Below, piece after piece: positions 37,093 to 48,029 of a DNA stretch of 64,000 nt. Source of the DNA: Hydrangea macrophylla (Eukaryota; Streptophyta; Magnoliopsida; Cornales; Hydrangeaceae). Where the stretch lies: assembly GCA_033977485.1 (NCBI GenBank), contig CM066985.1, positions 74,715,045 to 74,779,044 of the forward strand. Reading direction: 5' to 3'. Under the pieces are notes generated by a model. It searched no databases. It saw only the letters and a list, made by a program, of their open reading frames with translations, and was not told where the DNA came from. The position numbers and the translations under genes are program-made. The stretch's first letter is position 1. Each line of letters begins with the position of its first letter.

Positions 37093-39270
37093 TGTCACAC
37101 CCGTTCCAGAAAATCATTATTTTATCATGTATATTGACTTTTGTGAGTTATCAATGTTATTTGATAATTGGATTGAGTTGAGGTTGACTGTGAGTCAACA
37201 GTAAGGTGTCAGTGAGGACACGGGAACATGGCCTTTCATGTTGCATTGGCACGATTAAATGACATTTATATGATTTAAATGTTATTTGATATATCTGGTA
37301 TTTCGTGAATAGTAAATTATACCTGTGTAGTATAATTTCTGGTATTTTCGGTATTGTTTGTTAACATTTTGAGAACTGTGGTGAGAACGTGAGTGATACG
37401 TTAATTAAAAAGTTAGGTTGTGTAGAGATTCCACAGAATATAGTTTTCGGGCGTTATTTTTTGGACCAAACGAAACCTAGTCGAAAACTTTTAAAATTTA
37501 TAGTTTTCACTCGTAAAGGTATAAACTGGACGTGTGCGAAGTTTCATGGGTTAATTAGAAGTTTGAGAAACTTGCGGGGAGGTAAACGTAATTTCTAAAA
37601 AGTTTGTCTATATATAGAAGTGGATGAGATTTCATTCTCATCCAAACTTCTAAAAATATCTAGAGAGAGATGAGAGAGAAGGGAGATTGAGCCAACGGGC
37701 TTTGCGACGCCGATCGACGACCTTCCGTCAGTCAGATTTTCTCCAGATTCAAGATTTGAACTCGTGGAGGTAAGACCTACGTTTTGATACTACTTAGGCC
37801 GTGTTTGCCCAATTTTTGTAAAAATCTTAATTCTAGACTTTTGGGAAAAACAGGTATAAACTTGTAGGAATTTTCTCAAATTCGAAATCCGACGTTTATT
37901 TGACCTCCTAGTCGATCCTTCAAAGTTTGGGGGAAATCGCACAAGGTATGAAGTCCTAACTTGTGAAATATAGAGAAATACATGTTTTATATTTCGAACA
38001 CGAAATTGAGATCCGGGCAAAATCCATGTGTTAATTGTAGGCCCGTTAATTATGCACGCACTAATTTGTGAAAAGCATGTCTAAATTTATGCGAGCACGT
38101 TAAGTTGTCTATGTGGGTCAAAGGGGGGTCTTATACAAATTCATGCCAGAGTAAGCTTCTCGATGTTTGAGAATTTTAGTAGCGACGGCTACTGTGCATG
38201 GTTGTAGGCTTGGACTTGCCATGACACTTGTGGGATGTAATGGTTGTAGGCTTGGACTTGCCATTGACATCGCGGTTTAAGGCTTGGACTTGCCGCTATC
38301 GGATGAATGCGTATTTTTCTCCCTAGAGACTATTGATATGATTTATGAGATTAAAGCATGTTTTATCATATATTGCATATGTTAGACTTGTACGCTCAAC
38401 ATATAGCTGAGCAGTGGAGTTGTACTCCATTGCAGGTAAGAGGAAAGACAAGAAGAATCGTGAGGAGTGAGGCCGAGGAACGCCGGGGAACCACAATTGT
38501 ATATACTTTTGTTTTAATCCTAAAACTTCTGTAAGGATTTGAAATTGTATTAATATGTTGTAATAGAGCTATGGATTAGTTTCGTAGTATCGTAATCTTG
38601 TAATTGAATGTCTGTAGTTATGTTTTGAATGTTGAAAATCAGTTACGGTTGTGATTGTGGTTGGTGTGGAGAAGCATGAGTTGTTAATATTTCATTACAG
38701 GCTGCTCAGCAGGGGAGCAGTTGACTGGACCCAGGATCAGTCGACTGGATCTCGTGGGATTGAGACACTGAAAGTGAATAGTAAGAGAAGCAATTGACTG
38801 GACCCTTGATCAGTCGACTGAGTCACTGTAGATTTTAGCTACTGATCCAAATAGTAACCAATGCAGTCGACTGGGTTCCCTGATCAGTCGACTGAACCCC
38901 TGATGAGAAATGTTAAATTTTAGTTCTGCATAACACAGTCGACTGGGGTTCCCTGAGTAGTCTACTGGACCTCTGTTGAGAATTTTAGGTTTTAGTTTCT
39001 GCTAGGCACAGTCGACTGGACCCTAGGCACATTCGACTGAACCTCTGTTTTCAAAACTGAGTATTTTGGATGTGTTTCTAATTGGCCAAAACTTTTTATA
39101 ACTCTGATTTCAATGGATTTTACAAACTCAGAGGGTTATGTTCCCTAAGTTTTAAATACCCAGGGTTGTTTTAAAGTTCTTTCCGCTGCGTATTGTTATA
39201 TGATGTTTGGATGAGCTTTGGTGGCGTGCCACGTGTCCTATTTACACGCGTAGTGGGATGGGTCGTGGCA
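37093..39270 (+). repeat. 5' LTR of element C
   Basis: TGTCACACCCGTTCC to GGGTCGTGGCA. TATA-like tatatatag at 37609-37617. A dense array of CAGTCGACTG palindromes occupies 38718-39050. Confidence 0.92.
38718..39050. repeat. CAGTCGACTG palindrome array, C 5' LTR
   Basis: About ten exact or one-off copies of the 10-bp perfect palindrome CAGTCGACTG, usually in pairs about 20-25 bp apart and followed by g(g)acc or aacc. Repeated at 45090-45430 in the other LTR. Confidence 0.85.
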
Positions 39271-39275
39271 TTTAT

Positions 39276-39287
39276 TGATATCAATGC
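39276..39287 (+). promoter_or_regulatory. Altered primer binding site of C
   Basis: TGATATCAATGC at the place of TGGTATCAGAGC in B: three differences from the initiator Met tRNA match, in an otherwise young element. Confidence 0.6.
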
Positions 39288-39839
39288 AATAGGTAACAAA
39301 ACTTTGGGAACGTTCGACGACGAGTGGAATGTTGAGTGAATTGTCACATGTTCTAGATTGCATCCACATATTGTAGAGATGTTTGATGCATATGGTATGT
39401 TGTTATACATACATGATTATGTTATTGTCATACATGTATAGTATTTATGCATTCGTGAATCGGTTGAATCATACGGATGTAGAGCTGCGTGATAGAGATA
39501 AGACTTACTGGGAGTGTTATCATAGGCTTTGCGTGGTGATACGTGGGAGAGATGATATCCTAGTAGTGGTGGACCGTTGAATTCCTAAATGGAATGAAAT
39601 GATTTTGGTCGAATCGGTGGATGTTTTCAACGATAGTGACGAGTGTCCTTTGAGGGATCTAACCAAGTGCGGAGTTTGAATAGTGAATGTCAGAGGAGAT
39701 TTTTGCATAGTCCACATAGAAAATGAAGGAAATTGTTCGTAGTGAAGTTTTGGGATTGAGATTGATTGATAAGAGTTCTGTTCCAGACCTTGGTTAATCA
39801 TTGTGACGTTAGAGAAGGTTCATGATAGAAAGATAGTCC

Positions 39840-40135
39840 AGCAATATGTATTGCTAGCGTATGGGGTCGGTGAGGAATCTCTCACCTTATCTTACGGTGT
39901 TAACCTCCGGTGTAATCGTATGGATTATCTTATGGTTTTATCTTATACGGTGTGTATTCAGTAGTTGAAGAATCTTTCAACTTATTATGCGATATATAGG
40001 ATGATTGGATGATTGGATGGTTGAGGAATCTCTCAACCTATCTTATGGTATGTGTTGGACGTTTGAGGAATCTCTCAACCTATCTTGTGGTATGTATTGG
40101 GAATTGAGAAATATCTCAACGAGTTACTTTCAACT
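39840..40135. repeat. Hairpin repeats 'gttgaggaatctctcaac' in C
   Basis: Five or six units of about 40-45 bp, e.g. at about 40021, 40063 and, more diverged, 39870, 39965 and 40113. Each has the short inverted pair ttgag/ctcaa followed by cttatggtatgtgttgg-like sequence. Confidence 0.7.
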
Positions 40136-40339
40136 GAACCTAGTTTCAAGTGTTCGTGGTATCATGGTGGATTCAGATGTAGTATAAAGGTTAGTAAGAA
40201 AAACTACCAGATTGATTGTATAAGTGGGAAGTGGTATTTAAGGATTAACCTAGGATGAAGGATTAAAAATGGAAATGATAGAGTACGCTTTGACGGTTTG
40301 AAACTACGGCTAGTAGAAGTAACGGGTTTCTGTCAAGTA

Positions 40340-41040
40340 TCAAAAATGGCACAGTATGAAACGTTGTATGGGCATAAGTGTCAGTCGCCGATTTGTGGGA
40401 TCGAGGTTGGGGAAAGAAAGTTGTTAAGACCTAAGATGATACAGTTGACTACGGTAAGGGTAAAGCTAATCCATGAGTGACGTTTAGAGGAAGCCCACCG
40501 TAATAAATATTCAATTCATCCGGGGAGTGACAAGATGTACCGGAATTTGCAAGAAAACTTTTGGTGGAAAGGTATGAAGCGAGAAGTTGCCAAGTTGTGT
40601 CTGAGTGTTTAGCATGTTAGCAAGTGAAGGCAGAGAGACAAGTACCAGCGGGGCTATTACAACCATTACCAGTGTCAAAGTGAAGTGGGATGGGATCACG
40701 ATGGATTTTATTTCGGGATTTCCACGATCGTTTAATCAGAATGATAAGATTTGGGGTTATGGTTGACAAAATCAGCGCATTATCTACCGATCAATACGAC
40801 TAAACCTTCAAGGTTGGCGGAATTGTATGTGAAAGGGGTTGTACGACTACACGGAGTTCCAACAGTGATTATATCGAATCGTGATAGTTGTTTTACATCG
40901 AGGTTTTGGGAAGTCTACAGGAAGCCACGGGTACTAAACTGAGTTCGGTACTACATTTCATCCTCAGACTGATGGACAGTTAGAACGGACGATTCAGACA
41001 TTGGAAGACATGCTTAAACTTTGCGTACTAGACTTTGGGT
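40340..41040 (+). pseudogene. Scrambled integrase remnant in C
   Basis: At 40345-40480 the frame gives YETLYGHKCQSPICGIEVGE, normally the integrase C-terminal part. Only after it, at 40500-40640, comes the N-terminal zinc region (HPGSDKMYRNLQENFWWKGM), then the core ([20 protein letters not shown] at 40766-40830; VPTVIISNRDSCF at 40856-40894; EDMLKLCVLDFG near 41004). The order C-terminus, N-terminus, core shows an internal rearrangement before the element spread. Residue N replaces D in the SDxDS motif. Confidence 0.82.
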
Positions 41041-43440
41041 AAATCAATATAGTTTGAGAGGAGTGAATATAAATTGGAAAGACGAAGCTTCAATGAGTAA
41101 GTGAACAGAACCGGTAAGAATGGGAGGAAGACATAGTATTACGTTGAGTACATTATCGGATATGATAGTGGAAATGGAAAATGGTTGGAGGACAATGGTG
41201 GATACAATGAAATACGATCTCAGTGTCCTAGATTCCAATAAGGTTGGAGAGTTTTGAGAATGTCGAATTCCACCCTAAGAAAATTTTAAAGTGTTTAAAA
41301 TGTTTTAAATTCGTTGAGTAAGAAAATTGTTTTAAATACTTATGATTAAGTATCAAGTATACCTTGGAAGACGAGTATCGTGGACGGATATGGTATGCTT
41401 AGTGCTTGGGAGACAACAATGTTTGTCAAATGAATGGGTTCTACATGAGCAGATTATGAACGCGGAAATGTTAAAGTAAGGGCTTAGTGAAGTGTTGTAC
41501 ACTTGGACTTAGTAAGCTGGAGGTAGTGTCACTAACCGAGCTGACTTGAGTATTGTTCCAAAGGGAGCTCGACTTTGATTTAAGTATTGGGATAACCCGA
41601 GGTAATGAATGATTTGAGGCTTGATCAATCAAGAACTTGATGAGATCCGTAAGGTGTAAAGAACGTGAAAGATGACAGTTAGGAATCAGTTGGCATTGGT
41701 GACCGGAGTGAGAATTTTTCCTTGGGTATTGTCGTGAAAGGTATGTAAATTGGAAGTCGATATGGAATTTATTGAACACAACGAGGCTATAGTATTTTAT
41801 GGGATGATTTAATTACCGGCTTATCCTCAGATTGTATGTGGGGATTACATTAATGCTGTGAGCAATAGGTTATTCAGGAATAATGGATTGGAGACCCAGA
41901 TAGCATAAATAAAGGACTAGAAAGTTAAATTGGAAATTGAGTCAGATTCAACTACGGTTATGAAACATTGAATGTCGGAATAAGGTATGGTTCCTTGAGA
42001 TGTTATACGAAAGAATATACGCTTGGTGTGACCGGTTGCCAGGAACTCAGTGAGAGTTGAGATATAGAAGTGTGAGCGATATGGACTTGTGCAACGGTAA
42101 AAGTGAAACATCAGCGACGTATAGAGTTGCAAACTACATAAATGGTAGTGAATCTACCTAGACTGATATGAGAATGGACTACATTGCGGTTGAGATCTTC
42201 GAAAGAAAAGTGATTGGTACAGAATGTGAGTACACTAGGTGAACATGATGGATTGTAAATGATCAACGGTTTGGGACAGGAACAGGGTATGTTCTGAACA
42301 AGAGGATATGTTATGATACACTTTGTGTTACGTGCATGATTGGCTAAGTCAAATTTTGATTAACAATGCTATTCGTTACGATGGATATTGGGAGTAATTG
42401 TGTTGAGAAGGAGATGAAGTATTATGCGTAATTTTAAATCAATTTGTTTTAAAAGAACAACATGGAAGAAATGTGTTTGACTTGGATGAAAGTTCTAAAT
42501 CAAAACTGTTAGGTGTGATCTTCTATTTCAATCGGCAGTAGTTCGGGTGCATACTTTGGAGATCTAAATGATGAATATGTTTGACCTCATTGTGAGTGCT
42601 TTGGGGCGTATGAAAGCTCAAAATTTGAATGGTATCTGATGAGGCACGTGTGATTGAAAGTATGGTACAGGATTGGTTAAATTGAAATGAAATGATAAGT
42701 ATTATGAAAAATAGAGAGGATATTAGTGCGACGCACTACCGACTAAGTGCTATTCATTGAACTGATGTTATTGTGATATTGCGTTCTGGGGAAGAAAGAG
42801 TGTAACTCGATAAGAAATGGAAAGTCGTTAGAAAAACACATTATCGTTCTCAAAGTATCTTGTGGTTAACGGGATAAGGGATCGAATCTATATTGCGAAA
42901 CAGTTGATTGAAGCGTTGGCTTATCGACGAGGTATACGTATATGTTAGTGCTTGATTTTAGTTCACTTCGAGATGAAGAATCGTGTGTGATTGTGCACCA
43001 GTTAAGACGTGTTGTCAACGACTTTTAGTCGAAAAGCAAGATAGGTGAATGAGAGATGAATGGTTGTATTGGGTTTGAGTAAGGTGATGAAACTTTTGAG
43101 TTTCGGAAATGAAATGTGACAAGTAAAATGAAGATATATGGGAGTTGACGTTGTGACATCGCGATGGGATTGAATGTCAGGGTTGACTATGGAGTATGTT
43201 CTATCAGGTATCGATGTTCTCAATTATCGAGATGCTTTGGGGTATTGCTAGGATTCTGTTTGAATCTTCTATCAGATTGAGGCGGGGACTCTGAGGATTT
43301 ATTTTCCTTAAGAGCCTGAGGATTTATTTTCCTCATGAGATTGTGGCATCTCAGTGAAGTGGATTGTGTATGTGGCAAATGTTGGAAGTACTTGCGTGAA
43401 GTTTTGGTGACTTGAAAAGATGGTTTAAGTTTGGGGACAA
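41041..43440. other. Non-coding interior of C, unrecognised
   Basis: About 2.4 kb without usable reading frames or recognised domains. Near 43280-43345 a phrase ctgaggatttattttcct is repeated twice. Just before the 3' LTR the sequence again matches B (agtttggggacaaacttcctttt). Confidence 0.6.
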
Positions 43441-43463
43441 ACTTCCTTTTTGGAGTGGAGAGT

Positions 43464-45660
43464 TGTCACACCCGTTCCAAAAAATCATTGTTTTATCATG
43501 TATATTGACTTTTGTGAGTTATCAATGTTATTTGATAATTGGATTGAGTTGAGGTTGACTGTGAGTCAACAGTAAGGTGTCAGTGAGGACACGGGAACAT
43601 GGCCTTTCATGTTGCATTGGCACGATTAAACGACATTTATATGATTTAAATGTTATTTGATATATCTGGTATTTCGTGAATAGTGAATTATACCTGTGTA
43701 GTATAATTTCTGGTATTTTCGGTATTGTTTGTTAACATTTTGAGAACTGTGGTGAGAACGTGAGTGATACGTTAATTAAAAAGTTAGGTTGTGTAGAGAT
43801 TCCACAGAATATAGTTTTCGGACGTTATTTTTGGACCAAACGAAACGTAGTCGAAAACTTTTGAAATTTATAGTTTTCACTCGTAAAGGTATAAACTGGA
43901 CGTGTGCGTAGTTTCACGGGTTAATTAGAAGTTTGAGAAACTTGCGGGGAGGTAAACTTAATTTCCAAAAAGTTTGTCTATATATAGAAGTGGATGAGAT
44001 TTCATTCTCATCCAAACTTCCAAAAATATCTAGAGGGAGAGGAGAGAGAATGGAGATTGAGGCAACGGGCTTTGCGACGCCGATCAACGACCTTCTGTCC
44101 GTCAGATTTTCTCCAGATTCAGGAATTGAACTCGTGGAGGTAAGACCTACGTTTTGATACTACTTAGGCCGTGTTTGCCCAATTTTTGTAAAAATCTTAA
44201 TTCTAGACTTTTGGGAAAAACAGGTATAAACTTGTAGGAATTTTCTCAAATTCAAAATCCGACGTTTATTTGACCTCCTAGTCGATCCTTCAAAGTTTGG
44301 GGGAAATCGCACGAGGTATGAAGTCCTAACTTGTGAAATATAGAGAAATACATGTTTTATATTTCGAACACGAAATTGAGATCCGGGCATAATCCATGTG
44401 TTAATTGTAGGCCCGTTAATTAGCACGCGCTAATTTGTGAAAAGCATGTCTAAATTTATGCGAGCACGTTGAGTTGTCTATGTGGGTCAAAGGGGGGTCT
44501 TATACAAATTCATGCCGGAGTAAGCTTCTCGATGTTTGAGAATTTTAGTAGCGACGGCTACTGTGCATGGTTGTAGGCTTAGACTTGCCATGGCACTTGT
44601 GGATTGTAATGGTTGTAGGCTTGGACTTGCCATTGACATCGCGGTTTAAGGCTTGGACTTGCCGCTACCGGATGAATGCGTATTTTTCTCCCTAGAGACT
44701 ATTGATATGATTTATGAGATTAAAGCATGTTTTATCATATATTGCATATGTTAGATTTGTACGCTCAGCATATAGCTGAGCAGTGGAGTTGTACTCCATT
44801 GCAGGTAAGAGGAAAGACAAGAAGAATCGTGAGGAGTGAGGCCGAGGAACGCCGGGGAACCACAATTGTATATACTTTTATTTTAATCCTAAAACTTGTG
44901 TAAGGATTTGAAATTGTAATAATATGTTGTAATAGAGCTATGGATTAGTTTCGTAGTATCGTAATCTTGTAATTGAACGTCTGTAGTTATGTTTTGAATG
45001 TTGAAAATCAGTTACGGTTGTGATTGTGGTTGGTGTGGAGAAGCATGAGTTGTTAATATTTCATTACAGGCTGCCTAGCAGGGGAGCAGTCGACTAGACC
45101 CAGGATCAGTCGACTGGATCTTGTGGGATTGAGACACTGAAAGTGAATAGTAAGAGAAGCAGTCGACTGGACCCTTGATCAATCGACTGAATCACTGTAG
45201 ATTTTAGCTACTGATCCAAATAGTAACCAATGCAGTCGACTGGGTTCCCTGATCAGTCGACTGAACCCCTGATGAGAAATGTTAAATTTTAGTTCTGCAT
45301 AACACAGTCGACTGGGGTTCCCTGAGTAGTCTACTGGACCTTTGTTAAGAATTTTAGTATTTGGTTTCTGCTAGGGACAGTCGACTGGACCCTAGGCACA
45401 GTCGACTGGACCTTAGGCACAGTCGACTGAACCTCTGTTTTCAAAACTGAGTATTTTGGATGTGTTTCTAATTGGCCAAAACTTTTTATAACTCTGATTT
45501 CAATGGATTTTACAAACTCAGAGGGTTATGTTCCCTAAGTTTTAAATACCCAGGGTTGTTTTAAAGTTCTTTCTGCTGCGTATTGTTATAAGATGTTTGG
45601 ATGAGCTTTGGTGGCGTGCCATGTGTCCTATTTCCACGCGTAGTGGGATGGGTCGTGACA
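43464..45660 (+). repeat. 3' LTR of element C
   Basis: 2197 bp, TGTCACACCCGTTCC to GGGTCGTGACA, preceded by the purine tract gtggagagt. It carries one extra CAGTCGACTG unit near 45397 relative to the 5' LTR, which accounts for most of the length difference. Confidence 0.92.
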
Positions 45661-45665
45661 ACCGG

Positions 45666-45867
45666 GTCCCACCTCCAGTTGACTGAACCTCTGTTTTTTA
45701 GAATGAATTCTTTGGAAATATTTTTAATTGAACAAAATTTTTTATAACTCTGATTTTAAAGGATTATACTTATATTTTTTGCTAAAATTTTATTTTAATG
45801 GAACTACAAAAGCCTTAGTGGCGTGTCGCGTGTCCTATTTCCGCGCGTTGCGAGATGGGTCGTGACA
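45666..45867 (+). repeat. 3' LTR of B, right piece
   Basis: Continues gtcccacctccag after the duplicated ACCGG and ends GGGTCGTGACA before GTCCT. Confidence 0.9.
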
Positions 45868-45906
45868 GTCCTTTTCTTTTTGCTGGGGCAAAATGGAGTG
45901 TCTATA
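45868..45906 (-). repeat. Solo LTR E, 5' terminal piece
   Basis: Minus strand: TATAGACACTCCATTTTG, matching the TGTAGACACCCCATTTTG start of LTRs D1 and D2. Followed by flank TAACA. It completes LTR E, whose other end is 25 kb away at 20654. Confidence 0.7.
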
Positions 45907-45911
45907 TAACA

Positions 45912-46819
45912 AATGAAAAAAAAAAAACTATTAAACAAAATCTTTAAAAAAAAAAAAATTAAAAGAAAAAAAGGAAATGACCTAACTAACCAGGCCTTGG
46001 TGGCCGTCGTCAGCTGGCAATGTCGAGGGAGAGGGGAAAGGGGATGGAGACGAGAACTAACTTTGATGAATAGTTTGGTGGTATCACTGTGTGGCGATGT
46101 GGTGTTTCAATTTCACTTTTGCAGTGTGGTGGCGCTGGTGCTTGATGATTTAAAAGGAAAAGGGGCAGAGGTTAAACTCTGGAATTATGCTTCTAATGGT
46201 ATTGTGTTGTTCTTTTTTTTTTTTTGGAAATGCTTTGGGCTAAACTTATATAATTAATATTTTTAAGTAAGGTTCGAGCTCTGTATTAGATCGATGTTTA
46301 AGTAAATTTGCTTATATTTGGTTTTGGGTCTGCAAACAAAGAAATATAGGGTGTGAAGGATTGAACTGGAAAGGGGCCATCAAATATACGAAAAATTTGG
46401 GGGCGGGCTAAAGCGAATATTGCTTTGTCGGCCTATACCCAAGGCTGACCCGGCTTTCATACAACCCATATTGTGTTGGCTCATGCCCAAATGGCACAGT
46501 GTGTGACGTCTGTGCCATTTTGTGTATTTTTTTTTCTTTGGTTTCTGCTTCATTCCAAACGCTTTTGGAAGTGTCGTTTCGTCTCAAATGGCTTTGGAAG
46601 TGTCGTTTAATTGATTACTACACAATTGCGAGGACACAAAATATATAACACAACTTAGCTTAAGTTTAAGCAAAATTTTATTTGCCCATTGTAGTAGGTA
46701 AAATGGGGCTGTCATGTGATCGGATTGGCTCCCATTAGTGAGATAACCTGGTCACGTGATAACTTGCTAATAGTTGGGACGAGCACATGGCCATGATTCG
46801 GGACCATACAATAATCAAT
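45912..46819. other. Intergenic sequence, no gene seen
   Basis: A-rich start, G-rich stretch near 46010-46060, no conserved domain in any frame. Nothing further supported. Confidence 0.5.
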
Positions 46820-46957
46820 AATGTTAGATTCACACAAAATTTCATATAAAATTATTCTAATCTTTAATTCTAATGTATCTTATGTGAAAAATATACGAGT
46901 CTCACATAAAATCCACTAAAATAAAAGACCTTGATTATTTTGTGTGAATATAAGATT
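46820..46957. mobile_element. Foldback MITE
   Basis: Arms aatgttagattcacacaaaa and ttttgtgtgaatataagatt are inverted copies with two mismatches. 138 bp, no clear duplication. Confidence 0.5.
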
Positions 46958-47213
46958 CCTCAAAAATAATTTATCAATGAAATGGAGATTGTAAGTGGTT
47001 GCAGAAAGTGTACGTCTTGTGTCCAACAGGGCAACAAGGGTGGTCCATGTCAACAGCCAATATTCATACAGCGTGTGGATTTCGAAGATAGCAGATGAAA
47101 GATACCACCAAATGACTCGCCATCTTAGACATGACTGTCACATCAAAATTTTGTCCTTTTTTGTGATTGAAAAATGGTGTCCCATACTGCATGGAGCCCT
47201 ATAATATGATTAT

Positions 47214-47391
47214 GGGAAATGTATTGCACTTCAAAAGGTAGTAAATGCCCTCTATAATATCACTCTAAAAGTAAATGCCTTTTATAATACCACTCTCAAA
47301 ATACTCCGTATGAACCGTATGTTATATTATATATAATATGCACTTTATAGAGTGTATTTAATAATTTATAGAGTGCCAATAGCCATTTCCA
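47214..47391. mobile_element. Foldback MITE
   Basis: Left ggaaatgtattgcact and right agtgccaatagccatttcc are inverted relatives. Inner tctataa/ttataga phrases also face each other. Confidence 0.5.
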
Positions 47392-47453
47392 TTATTCTAT
47401 TATCCATGAAGGGGACATTCTGTTATGGTTTCGTATTGGCGTCTATTTCAAAT

Positions 47454-47625
47454 GAGTAAAAATTGAGACATATCTAAACACACAATTTTTGGGACATAAT
47501 TTAAAAGATGTGTTTACATCTCTTATGTGATATCACTGGACCCTACAGTGATACAAGAGAGATAGACACATCTTTTAAGTTGTGTCCCAAAAGTTGTGTC
47601 TTTGGGTGTGTCCCAAGTATTACCC
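47454..47625. mobile_element. Mutator-like MITE, ~171-bp family, copy 1
   Basis: 172 bp with a perfect 9-bp duplication ATTTCAAAT (47445-47453, 47626-47634), the Mutator length. The whole element folds on itself: gggacataatttaaaagatgtg against cacatcttttaagttgtgtccc, around a central tatcactggaccctacagtga. Confidence 0.85.
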
Positions 47626-47671
47626 ATTTCAAATTATTCACAATCTCTATAGTAATATATTGTTTGGAAAA

Positions 47672-47842
47672 TTAGTAAAGATTTGGACACATCCAATGAC
47701 AAACTTTTGAGACACAATTCAAAAGATTTGTATATCTCTCATGTGATGTCACTGGATCCTACACTGACATAGGAGAGAGATAGACACATCTCTTGGGTTG
47801 TGTCTCAAAAGTTGTGTCTTTGAGTGTGTCCCAAATATTACT
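47672..47842. mobile_element. Mutator-like MITE, ~171-bp family, copy 2
   Basis: 171 bp with perfect 9-bp duplication TTTGGAAAA (47663-47671, 47843-47851). Same fold and centre (tgtcactggatcctacactga) as copy 1, only 46 bp away from it. Confidence 0.85.
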
Positions 47843-47854
47843 TTTGGAAAATAT

Positions 47855-48017
47855 GAGTAATGCTACGTCCACACCCATTTCACACCCAAAAATTCACACC
47901 CAATCGCAATAACTCCTAGATGGTACTGTGAGGCTTGACACGATGGGGTCCACCAGGAGTAATTGTGAGTAGGTGTGAGTTTTTGGAGGTGAAGTGAGTA
48001 TGGGTGTAACATTATTC
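47855..48017. mobile_element. Mutator-like MITE, second family
   Basis: 163 bp. Ends GAGTAATGCTAC and GTAACATTATTC are inverted relatives; arms contain cacaccca and gggtgt facing blocks. Flanks ggaaaatat (47846-47854) and gaaaaatat (48018-48026) give an 8/9 duplication. Confidence 0.7.
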
Positions 48018-48029
48018 GAAAAATATAGA

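Larger units (their letters stand above)
37093..45660 (+). mobile_element. Non-autonomous gypsy-related LTR element C (LARD-like)
   Basis: 8568 bp with perfect ACCGG flanks (37088-37092, 45661-45665). LTRs (2178 and 2197 bp) appear about 98% alike over the first 170 bp by eye, so insertion was recent compared with B. The leader after the 5' LTR (to about 39480) matches B, then similarity stops. The interior has no gag, protease or reverse transcriptase, only integrase scraps in the wrong order and about 2.4 kb of non-coding sequence. It must have used proteins of another element, plausibly a B-family relative. Confidence 0.88.
27898..45867 (+). mobile_element. Ty3/gypsy element B, full length, with C nested in its 3' LTR
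   Basis: Bounded by LTRs starting TGT(T/C)ACACCC and ending GGGTCGTGACA, with a perfect GTCCT duplication at 27893-27897 and 45868-45872. Order: 5' LTR, Met-initiator primer site, gag, protease, reverse transcriptase, RNase H, integrase, primer tract, 3' LTR. Integrase follows RNase H, so it is gypsy. The integrase C-terminus (ALYGHKCRSPVCW, then GDFVYLQVSP) resembles Tekay/Del chromoviruses; no chromodomain was recognised. LTRs appear roughly 88-90% alike over the first 250 bp by eye, and every domain carries stops, so it is an old, inactive copy. Confidence 0.92.

Noticed and set aside
38718..39050. CRISPR-like array
   Set aside because: Spacers are not unique or regular, the unit is a 10-bp palindrome in a plant LTR, and no cas genes exist.
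45913..46257. 114-residue Lys-rich frame
   Set aside because: Starts in an A-run, no similarity recognised, no splice or promoter context.
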